NCBI GenBank assembly: GCA_025924295.1
Contig: JAICEG010000294.1
Location: 1 to 6,692 of the forward strand
Length of the DNA: 6,692 nt
Direction of reading: 5' to 3'
From: Vicinamibacteria bacterium
GTDB lineage: Bacteria; Acidobacteriota; Vicinamibacteria; Vicinamibacterales; UBA2999
Position 1 is the first letter of the stretch, and the number at the start of each line of letters is the position of its first letter. The translations under genes and the position numbers were made by a program. Below the pieces are notes generated by a model. It ran no database searches, had not been told where the DNA came from, and worked only from the letters and a program-made list of their open reading frames with translations. Shown in pieces: positions 1-5,435 of this stretch.

Positions 1-617
1 AGATTCTGTTTGCGGGGTGAGAACCCTGTCAACAGGCTCTCGGCCTCGCGCCCGTCTGCATATTTATAGCGATATCGACCAAATCCGACGATGCTCGTGC
101 CCCACATCTTGGGGGCGTCGCCGGTCACGCCCTGCATGAGCGCGAGTACTTCCTGGCAGTCGCGGCGTCGCCGTTCGTCCTCCACCTGCCTGATGAACGC
201 GGCTGGGCTGGCAGTGGTCACCCTGGTCTTGGGTTCCGCCTTGGCCTTTGACATGGCTTCTCCCGCTTCCGTCGCGCGAAACTTCGCAAGCGCGGCGAGC
301 AGCTTCGCCGGGACCGGCTCTGACAGCGGAAATCGGATGGTCCCCTTGTTGTTGACCTCGTAGGGTGAGAGTTCCTTCGTGAACGCCGTGACGAGACGCT
401 TCGTGGCCGGGTAGATCGAATAGTGATGTTTCCATCCGGCGAAGTAGATGACGATCCGGCCGTTCAGTTTGTAGGCCGGTATCTGGTACGAGATGACTTC
501 GTCGGCCTTCGGCAGTGCCTTGCGAATGACGCTCCGGACTTGGCTGAGCACACCTCGTGCTCCCTTCGGTTGGGTGGCGATGTACTCGGCAACGGATGCG
601 TACTTCCTTTTGGCCAT
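1..617 (-). CDS. Tandem DUF1801-domain protein (YdhG-like iron-chaperone fold), C-terminus cut by window edge
   Basis: The reading frame starts at ATG 615-617 and stays open to base 1, giving 205 residues with no stop. The first copy (about residues 1-118) has the YdhG/DUF1801 pattern: a start MAKRKYASVAEYI, then VISYQIPAYKLNGR (42-54), HHYSIYP (64-70) and NNKGTIRFPLSEPVP (89-103). A lysine/alanine-rich linker (about 119-135) leads to a second, differently styled copy with VEDERRRRDC (145-154), TGDAPKMWGTSIVGFG (165-180), RYKY and TGFSPRKQ. DUF1801 (PF08818) has a frataxin-like fold; some members are annotated as intracellular iron chaperones, but most have no tested function. No signal peptide is seen, so it is probably cytosolic. 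The usual second-type domain runs some 60 residues further, so the real end lies outside the window. There is no clear Shine-Dalgarno site. The domain calls are firm; the cellular role is unknown. Confidence 0.9.
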   Translation of the reverse strand, partial: MAKRKYASVAEYIATQPKGARGVLSQVRSVIRKALPKADEVISYQIPAYKLNGRIVIYFAGWKHHYSIYPATKRLVTAFTKELSPYEVNNKGTIRFPLSEPVPAKLLAALAKFRATEAGEAMSKAKAEPKTRVTTASPAAFIRQVEDERRRRDCQEVLALMQGVTGDAPKMWGTSIVGFGRYRYKYADGREAESLLTGFSPRKQN

Positions 618-646
618 TTGGGTTCGGGAGCGTGCCTGCGGGGAAC

Positions 647-652
647 ACTATA
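647..652 (-). promoter_or_regulatory. Possible -10 box for the tandem DUF1801 gene
   Basis: Read on the minus strand this is TATAGT, five of six matches to TATAAT, placed about 30 bp before the ATG at 617 in the 107-bp gap behind the dehydrogenase gene. No good -35 box lies 16-18 bp upstream; that position is taken by two short palindromes (659-675). This could be an activator-dependent promoter or a chance match. I saw no hairpin-plus-T-run terminator in the rest of the gap. Confidence 0.25.
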
Positions 653-724
653 CACATTCACGCGTGGGCACGTGCTCGTGTTCTCGACCTCTATGTGCAG
701 CGGCTGAGTGCGCTGGCACAGTGA

Positions 725-1510
725 TCACACGTCGGCCAGCGTCAGCGGACGAGGGGACTTCCCGTCGACGTCGATGAAGCCATACTCCTGCGCCAGCGCT
801 GCAACAACGAGCGTCTTCCCCGAGTGCCGAATCGCATCAGGATCGGCTGCCAGAGCGACCACCGCACGCCCGATGAACTCAGGTGACTCGGAGTTACTGA
901 GATCGAGCCACTGCGCGGCTTCCATGACCTTCTCCGTGCGCACCATTCCCGGGTAGAGCGACACGGCAACGACGCCATCGCGCTTCAACTCGGTCGCCAT
1001 GTCGGCCGTCATTTTGTCCGTGGCAGCCTTCGACACTCCGTACGCGACGTTGCCGATATGTTTCTGTGCGGCCCAGTGCGAGATGTTGACGATCAATCCA
1101 GCCTGCTTCGCAACCATCCCTCTGGCCGCGAGCTGACTTGCGCGATAGTGGGCGCGGACCCCGGCGCTGAACATCGCATCCCAGCGCCAGAGCGGCTGTT
1201 CCCAGAAGGGGTGTGGCCAGGTGAACTGGCCATCCTCCATCATGCGGTCGTAGCCGCCCCACACCGCGTTGACCAGGATGTCGATGCCGCCATGGTCCTT
1301 CAGGACGGCCTCGAAGACCGCATCGACCTCGGCATCAACGCTGTGATCGCAGCGGAGCAGCGTCGTCCGCTCGTCGAGTTGTTGGCGCTCGGGCGCAGAG
1401 CGCCCGGTGCCGTAAACGTGGGCGCCGTGCTGCGCCAGTTCACGCGCGACACCCCGGCCGATCCCTTTCGTTGCCCCAGTGACGACAGCGACCTTGCCAT
1501 CGAGTTTCAT
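725..1510 (-). CDS. DHRS1-like short-chain dehydrogenase/reductase (classical SDR)
   Basis: This is a 261-residue NAD(P)-dependent oxidoreductase with a Rossmann fold. It starts MKLDGKVAVVTGATKGIG, with the cofactor glycine motif TGATKGIG at 11-18. The catalytic set is Ser144 (NISHWA), Tyr157 and Lys161 (YGVSK), followed by the PG motif at 187-188 (SLYPGMVRTE). The canonical NNAG is replaced by NAVWGG (81-86). The C-terminal half (KMTADMATELKRDGV, then ADPDAIRHSGKTL and YGFIDVDGK) resembles human DHRS1, a keto-reductase, and its bacterial homologues. The substrate cannot be read from sequence. I chose ATG 1510 because it places the N-terminus as usual for the family. An in-frame GTG at 1561 would add 17 residues without family likeness. 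No strong ribosome site precedes either start. The gene lies 60 bp after the exported-protein gene, on the same strand, so co-transcription is plausible. Confidence 0.93.
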   Translation of the reverse strand: MKLDGKVAVVTGATKGIGRGVARELAQHGAHVYGTGRSAPERQQLDERTTLLRCDHSVDAEVDAVFEAVLKDHGGIDILVNAVWGGYDRMMEDGQFTWPHPFWEQPLWRWDAMFSAGVRAHYRASQLAARGMVAKQAGLIVNISHWAAQKHIGNVAYGVSKAATDKMTADMATELKRDGVVAVSLYPGMVRTEKVMEAAQWLDLSNSESPEFIGRAVVALAADPDAIRHSGKTLVVAALAQEYGFIDVDGKSPRPLTLADV

Positions 1511-1570
1511 GTCCGGAACTGTATCGAAGCCGACCGTCCCTGCGTTGAAAAAGATCGCCACTGCCCACGG

Positions 1571-2377
1571 CTATCGTCGAATGGGAACTTCCGGGCTGAA
1601 CTCGGGCTCGAACCCGCGTGCACCTTCGCGACGACTGAGCGGATCGACCACGGGTGAAGACGGCAGGATCCCGAGCCTGACCAGCTGCGGCCGGAACTCG
1701 TAGCGGATGGTGACGGTCTTCGCAGGTGAGTCCTCGATATCGAGCCAGACCTGCTGGACGGCATGCTCCGTTCGGCGGCCCATGCCGGTGGCGGCGTACT
1801 CGTTGTCGGCTCGCTTGCCTGCACCCGACGCTGACGCCTCGGCCGCAGGCGCCGGCGATTGCGGCGCCGACTCGATACGCGCGCGGTCGCGTGGCGGGTC
1901 CACGAGGCTCATGACCGGGACTCGCTCTCTGAAGAACGCCGCTGAAATCACGCCGAGGTTGGCCGTCTTCCCAAGGGCCTTGCCGTAGGACTGCTCCTCG
2001 GTCGTGAACTCGAAGCGGCGCGCGTGCGTCCGGCTCGTCTGCCAGCCACTGATCGTGACCGTCTCGAAAGGGTCGAGTACCCACTTTCGCGCGTCCGAAG
2101 CGGTCGTCGCACGCGCATCGATGGTGTTCAGGCCGTCGACCGAAAGAGCGATTGCGACCCGGACGCTGTACTGGTTGTGCAGCCGGATCGCATACTCCCG
2201 GCCCTTGATCGCCTCGACATACCAACGGTCTGCGTGGGCGTAATGGCGCTGAGGAACGCCTCCAACCAGGATGTCGACATCTGTCTTCGGGCTGGCCGGC
2301 GACGCCACGACGGTGGCGCGCGGATAGCTGACGAGTGCAACGCCGGCAAGAATCAGGCAGGCTAAAAAGCGGTTCAT
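1571..2377 (-). CDS. Exported protein of unknown function, two conserved blocks joined by a Pro/Ala linker
   Basis: A 268-residue protein begins MNRF, followed by a hydrophobic stretch (4-18) and a likely Sec cleavage near residue 25-28 (VVASPA). Cys7 lies too early and in the wrong context for a lipobox. The first block (about 32-155) looks beta-rich: GREYAIRLHNQY (59-70), ALSVDGLNTIDAR (77-89), FETVTISGWQ (104-113) and NLGVISAAFFRER (140-152). A Pro/Ala/Ser-rich linker (about 168-190) leads to a C-terminal block, TGMGRRTEH (197-205) and TIRYEFRPQLVRLGILP (223-239). I recall similar unnamed proteins in other bacteria but cannot assign a family or role. A strong AGGAGG on the minus strand supports the ATG at 2377. 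It follows the MmcQ-like gene after 61 bp, in the same direction. The high-GC opposite and alternate frames here are also open but look like artefacts. Confidence 0.85.
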   Translation of the reverse strand: MNRFLACLILAGVALVSYPRATVVASPASPKTDVDILVGGVPQRHYAHADRWYVEAIKGREYAIRLHNQYSVRVAIALSVDGLNTIDARATTASDARKWVLDPFETVTISGWQTSRTHARRFEFTTEEQSYGKALGKTANLGVISAAFFRERVPVMSLVDPPRDRARIESAPQSPAPAAEASASGAGKRADNEYAATGMGRRTEHAVQQVWLDIEDSPAKTVTIRYEFRPQLVRLGILPSSPVVDPLSRREGARGFEPEFSPEVPIRR

Positions 2378-2381
2378 AGCT

Positions 2382-2387
2382 CCTCCT
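2382..2387 (-). promoter_or_regulatory. Shine-Dalgarno site (AGGAGG) fixing the start at 2377
   Basis: On the minus strand the sequence reads CAGGAGGAGCTATG, a full anti-16S match four bases before the ATG. It is one of only two strong ribosome sites in the window, the other serving the amidohydrolase at 5436. The exported protein may therefore be translated more efficiently than its operon neighbours, which lack such a site. Confidence 0.75.
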
Positions 2388-2438
2388 GTCCTTGGAACGG
2401 AGAAGCCCGGGAACCTTGCACCCGCTGCCGGCCGTGGC

Positions 2439-2828
2439 TTATGAGGGCCGCTTCGCCCGCCCGCGGTATCTGGCCTTCACCGCGGCCATGCGCCACGCGG
2501 TAGACAGCAGGTCGCGGAGTGCGGCCTGGTCGATGTGCAGTAGCCGCACCAGCACGACAGGATGCGGTCGGTAGTGGTCCGTGACGTAGTAGGTTTCTGG
2601 AGCCTCCTCGACGAGCACGTCACGCTCTTCCACCGCCATCCTGACGACGAGCGTCCCGACCTCCGCAGACGCATGCGAGGCGAGGCCAGCCATGAACACG
2701 CCGCCCAGCCTCAGAATCGGCGAACCGTCGTATCGGGTCGTGGCTTCGACGTCTGGCAGCGTGAGCCCCGCCTTCCTGACGGCCGCGAAGAGGTGAGCTG
2801 GATTCCGGGTTACCGGTTTGGGCTTCAT
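2439..2828 (-). CDS. MmcQ/YjbR family protein (DUF419-type, CyaY-like fold)
   Basis: A 129-residue protein of normal family length. Hallmarks in order are a helical start (PAHLFAAVRKAGLTLP, 10-25), a TRYDGSPILRLGGVFMAGLA block (31-50), a VVRMAVEERD strand-helix unit (61-70), ETYYVTDHY (78-86), VVLVRLLHID (91-100) and a C-terminal helix LRDLLSTAWRMAAVKAR (104-120). The MmcQ/YjbR family has a double-wing fold, sometimes described as DNA-binding, but no biochemical role is established. Nothing here adds a specific one. The ATG at 2828 matches family N-termini; the same frame stays open upstream as far as 3629, but that stretch lies antisense to another gene and looks non-coding. No Shine-Dalgarno site is visible. 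It is the first gene of the minus-strand run and is divergent from the exported-protein gene at 2901. Confidence 0.92.
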   Translation of the reverse strand: MKPKPVTRNPAHLFAAVRKAGLTLPDVEATTRYDGSPILRLGGVFMAGLASHASAEVGTLVVRMAVEERDVLVEEAPETYYVTDHYRPHPVVLVRLLHIDQAALRDLLSTAWRMAAVKARYRGRAKRPS

Positions 2829-2900
2829 CGATGGACAATATTGATTGCCCGGGCGGTCCGGTTCAAGACTTACCGTGGATTCGAGTGAGAGGACGTGCGC
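2829..2900. promoter_or_regulatory. Divergent intergenic region with candidate promoter elements
   Basis: These 72 bp separate two head-to-head genes and should hold promoters for both. On the minus strand a TTGAAC box (2861-2866) sits 18 bp from AATATT (2837-2842), each matching consensus at four of six positions; this would give an almost leaderless transcript for the MmcQ-like gene. The AT-rich island overlaps a perfect 8-bp palindrome, CAATATTG (2836-2843). I found no better promoter for the plus-strand gene. The match is weak and rests on position as much as on sequence. Confidence 0.3.
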
Positions 2901-3512
2901 ATGCATCGACTTTGTATTGGCATCCTTGTGACGTTCGCCGCAACGGTCGTCATCGCCGCGCCGAAGTTTCTCAACGTGTGGAAGTCTCCCGAGGTCTCGC
3001 GGCTCAACTTCGCCGGCAAGAAGGTCGCTGCCCTCGTGATCACCGACAATCAGTCGCTGCAGATGTCGGGGGAGGAGGCGCTCACGCGAGAGTTGAGCGG
3101 GCGAGGTGTCATGGGTACGCCAACGTATCGCTTTGTGCCACGCGAGGAATTGAAGAGCGTCGAATCGGCCAAGGGATGGTTCGAGCGGGCCAAGGTGGAA
3201 GGTGTCGTGGCCCTGCGTCCGGTGCGCGCGGAGAAGGGACGAGAGTACACGGCAGTCGTCTGGTCGTCCGGCTACTACCCGAGCTTCTGGGGCTATTACG
3301 GCTACGGGTGGAGCAGCGCCTACGTCACGCCTCTGGGGGCGAGAGATACGACCACCATCACCGTCGAGACGCTCGTCTACGACCTCACACGTGATCAACT
3401 CGTCTGGGCCGCGACCAGTGAAACGAGAGATCCAAAGAACCTGCAGGACTTCATCAAAGACCTCGTCAAGGGCGCCGTCAGCGAGATGCGGAAAATGAAG
3501 CTCGTTGGCTAG
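2901..3512 (+). CDS. Small exported protein with Tyr/Gly/Trp-rich segment (DUF4136-like in style)
   Basis: A 203-residue protein with a short Sec signal (MHRLCIGILVTFAATVVIAA, cleavage near 19-20). The mature part starts with a FLNVWKSP strand and an NFAGKKVAALVITDN strand (36-50). Then come a helix MSGEEALTRELSGRG (55-69), a second strand-helix unit VPREELKSVESAKGWFERA (79-97), GVVALRPV (101-108), and a segment at 121-141 crowded with Tyr, Trp and Gly (GYYPSFWGYYGYGW). It ends TVETLVYDLTRDQLVWAATSE and a C-terminal helix. That last part recalls DUF4136-type periplasmic lipoproteins, but there is no lipobox, so family membership is uncertain. I chose ATG 2901 because GAGAGGA (2887-2893) lies seven bases ahead; a GTG at 2895 is too close to it. 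The stop is one base before the barrel gene, so the two are very likely one operon. Confidence 0.86.
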   Translation: MHRLCIGILVTFAATVVIAAPKFLNVWKSPEVSRLNFAGKKVAALVITDNQSLQMSGEEALTRELSGRGVMGTPTYRFVPREELKSVESAKGWFERAKVEGVVALRPVRAEKGREYTAVVWSSGYYPSFWGYYGYGWSSAYVTPLGARDTTTITVETLVYDLTRDQLVWAATSETRDPKNLQDFIKDLVKGAVSEMRKMKLVG

Positions 3513-3513
3513 C

Positions 3514-4410
3514 ATGCGGCGCCTGGCTTTCCTGACCCTGCTTGCGGTCTCGCTGTCATGGCCCGCATCAGCGCAGGAACTCGAGCCAGGCGCGTATACG
3601 GTCTCTCCCGTCGGCGTCAACGTCTTCAACCTGGGCTACGTCCTCAACGATGGCGACGTGACGTTTGATCCGTCGCTACCGATCGAAGAGGGCAGCGCCA
3701 CCATTCACACGACGGTCCTGTCTTACGGCAGGTCGGTCGACCTCGTGGGCCGCTCGTCGACTCTGCTGGTGGCGCTGCCGATCATCAGTGGTCACCTCGA
3801 GGGCCTCTACCTCGGCGAGCCCGCGGTTGCCGATCGATTTGGACCGGGCGACATCCGCATTCGGGTCGGAATGAACCTCTACGGCTCACCCGCGCGGCGG
3901 ATGCCCGAATTCGCCACGGCAGGTCAGGCTCGGCTGAACATCGGGGCCAGCGTGATGATCATCGCCCCGACCGGGCAATACGATCCGCAGCGCATCGTGA
4001 ATCTCGGCAGCAATCGCTGGGCGTTTAAGCCGGAGGCGGCCATCATTCGCAACGTCGGCCCGTGGATGTTCGAGATCTACGGGGGAGCGTGGCTCTTCAC
4101 CGACAACACCAACTACGTCAACGGACAGGTCCGCTCACAGAAACCGCTCGCGTCAATGCAGTTCAGTTTTCGGCGGACGTTCAAGCCGGGGCTGTGGGTC
4201 TCCGCCAACATCAACTACTACACTGGAGGCCGCACGAGCGTCGGCGGTCTCTTCAAGCAGGACTTCCAGGCGAACTCACGCGCAGGCACAACCCTGGCGG
4301 TGCCGTTGTCCCGACGCAATGCCGTCCGGTTTGCAGTCAGCAAGGGCGCGTACACGACCATCGGCGCCGACTTCCTCGGCCTCTCCGCCTCGTTTCAGCA
4401 GGTGTTCTAG
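3514..4410 (+). CDS. Outer-membrane beta-barrel, phenol-degradation transporter type (PF13557)
   Basis: A 298-residue protein. A Sec signal peptide (MRRLAFLTLLAVSLSWPASA) is cut after ASA20. The mature chain is full of alternating strands typical of a barrel and ends SFQQVF, the C-terminal Phe used as an outer-membrane assembly signal. Family marks are ADRFGPGDIRIRVG (106-119), APTGQYDPQRIVNLGSNRW (151-169) followed by AFKPEAAI, and GPWMFEIYGGAWLFTDN (182-198). Members are annotated as MetA-pathway phenol-degradation proteins or putative transporters, and are thought to admit hydrophobic compounds; substrate proof is sparse and no aromatic-degradation enzymes are seen nearby. ATG 3514 is preferred over an in-frame TTG at 3505. 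It lies one base after the upstream stop (TAGCATG) with no clear ribosome site, which suggests coupled translation. Its stop is five bases from that of the convergent epimerase. Confidence 0.92.
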   Translation: MRRLAFLTLLAVSLSWPASAQELEPGAYTVSPVGVNVFNLGYVLNDGDVTFDPSLPIEEGSATIHTTVLSYGRSVDLVGRSSTLLVALPIISGHLEGLYLGEPAVADRFGPGDIRIRVGMNLYGSPARRMPEFATAGQARLNIGASVMIIAPTGQYDPQRIVNLGSNRWAFKPEAAIIRNVGPWMFEIYGGAWLFTDNTNYVNGQVRSQKPLASMQFSFRRTFKPGLWVSANINYYTGGRTSVGGLFKQDFQANSRAGTTLAVPLSRRNAVRFAVSKGAYTTIGADFLGLSASFQQVF

Positions 4411-4415
4411 TCGAC

Positions 4416-5396
4416 TCAGGTCGGGTAGGGCCCATCCTCGAACACCACGTCGTGATAGCCCTTTGAGCCGATCGCCTGTGCGAGAGCACTGCGATGATCC
4501 TGGCCCTGGCGGATGTGATCGATGACAGCGGCGAAGTCGTATCGCGGCCGCCATCCCAACTCGCGTCGTGCCCGCTCGTTCACGTACACGCGGTCGATGG
4601 ACGGGAACATCTTCCAGCCGCGGGCAGCATAGACGCCGGCGTACTCGGGAACGTGCCGCCTGACAACGGCCGGCGCATCGGATCGTAGCTCCCCGAGATC
4701 GTCGGGTGTGAACGGCGTCGTCGCGCTGATGATGTAGCGCCCGAATCCGAGTGCGCGCGCCCTATCCATCGCGAGCACGTGTGCGGTGACGATGTCCTCG
4801 ATATCAGCGCGCCGATAAAGAACCTCGTTCACCTTGGCGTTGGTGTCGGCATACATCTCTCTGGTCTCGCGGCGGTCGTCCGCCTCCGGAAAGAACCGCG
4901 ACGTGCGGAGGATCAGACATGGCAGACCGCGATCGCGGTGGAACAGCTCGCACAGCTGCTCGGCAGCGACCTTGGTGACACCGTAGATGTTCTTTGGCAT
5001 CGGAACGACGTCTTCGGTAATCCACGCGGCCGGAACACCAGGAGCCGGGGTCAAAGCTCGTCCGTAGACACTCGTCGTGCTCGTGAAGATAAACACCTCC
5101 ACACCGGCGGCGGCGGATTCTTCGAGCAGATTCAGCGTCCCGGTGACGTTGGTATCGAGGAAATCCTGGCGGGAGTGCGTCGCGACATGCGGCTTGTGGA
5201 GAGTTGCCGTGTGGAGGACGACCTTCACGCCCTGCATGCACGTCCTCACGAAGTCGCGGTTCACGATCGAACCAACGCGTTGCGTGAAGGGCGACGGCTT
5301 GATGTCGAGACCGACCGCGCGGTGACCGCCCGCCGGCAGCGTCCGCATCAGTGCTTCACCCAGGTGGCCGGCGCTTCCCGTCACTAGAATCGACAT
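4416..5396 (-). CDS. NAD-dependent epimerase/dehydratase (extended SDR)
   Basis: A 326-residue cytosolic enzyme of normal family length. The NAD site TGSAGHLG (6-13) and an acidic residue ending strand two (GLDIKPS, Asp31) favour NAD over NADP. The HTA motif (62-64) follows, and then the catalytic Ser/Thr in FTSTTSVYG (104-112) and the Tyr138/Lys142 pair (YGVTK). The substrate-binding half includes LILRTSRFFPEADDRRE (161-177), DIEDIVTAHVLAMDRA (198-213) and a RRELGWRPRYDF block (277-288). The family acts on nucleotide-sugars or similar compounds; the substrate cannot be assigned, and the ending GSKGYHDVVFEDGPYPT does not settle it. No sugar-transfer genes are adjacent, so a polysaccharide role is not supported by context. 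ATG 5396 fits the family start, although the nearest purine-rich stretch (GGGAGAAG) lies about 14 bases upstream. The gene faces the barrel gene and is divergent from the amidohydrolase. Confidence 0.94.
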   Translation of the reverse strand: MSILVTGSAGHLGEALMRTLPAGGHRAVGLDIKPSPFTQRVGSIVNRDFVRTCMQGVKVVLHTATLHKPHVATHSRQDFLDTNVTGTLNLLEESAAAGVEVFIFTSTTSVYGRALTPAPGVPAAWITEDVVPMPKNIYGVTKVAAEQLCELFHRDRGLPCLILRTSRFFPEADDRRETREMYADTNAKVNEVLYRRADIEDIVTAHVLAMDRARALGFGRYIISATTPFTPDDLGELRSDAPAVVRRHVPEYAGVYAARGWKMFPSIDRVYVNERARRELGWRPRYDFAAVIDHIRQGQDHRSALAQAIGSKGYHDVVFEDGPYPT

Positions 5397-5435
5397 TGAT
5401 TTACCGTATGCTTCTCCCGCGAGAGGAGGGCGAAT
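5397..5435. promoter_or_regulatory. Divergent 39-bp gap with strong Shine-Dalgarno site for the amidohydrolase
   Basis: The plus strand has GAGAGGAGGG (5421-5430), ending five bases before ATG 5436, a strong ribosome site. A TATGCT (5407-5412) matches the -10 consensus at four of six positions, without a good -35. The gap is too short to hold two full promoters, so at least one promoter must overlap coding sequence. Confidence 0.5.

Noticed and set aside
64..657. 197-codon minus-strand frame in the left region
   Set aside because: It overlaps the tandem DUF1801 frame, which gives clear domain matches; the translation is Arg/His/Gly-rich and unlike a protein family.
700..720. Possible hairpin terminator behind the dehydrogenase gene
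   Set aside because: CAGCGGCTG leaves a one-base loop and no T-run follows, so it cannot form a standard terminator.
1058..1657. 199-codon plus-strand frame
   Set aside because: It is antisense to the catalytic region of the dehydrogenase, with no family likeness and no ribosome site that I could see.
1440..2225. 261-codon minus-strand frame overlapping the exported-protein and dehydrogenase genes
   Set aside because: It has low-complexity Arg/Gly/Ala-rich translation with no family likeness, and the frame at 1571-2377 has a signal peptide and a strong ribosome site.
2390..2438. GC-rich sequence with CCCGGG and GCCGGC read as a possible terminator
   Set aside because: Only 6-bp palindromes without an extended stem or T-run, and it lies between co-directed genes.
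2829..3629. The MmcQ-like frame stays open upstream on the minus strand, making a 396-codon frame
   Set aside because: The extension is antisense to a well-supported exported-protein gene, and only the last 129 codons resemble a family. Long open antisense frames are common in high-GC DNA.
4779..5387. 202-codon plus-strand frame antisense to the epimerase
   Set aside because: It mirrors a well-supported gene in a high-GC third-position pattern and has no recognisable domain.
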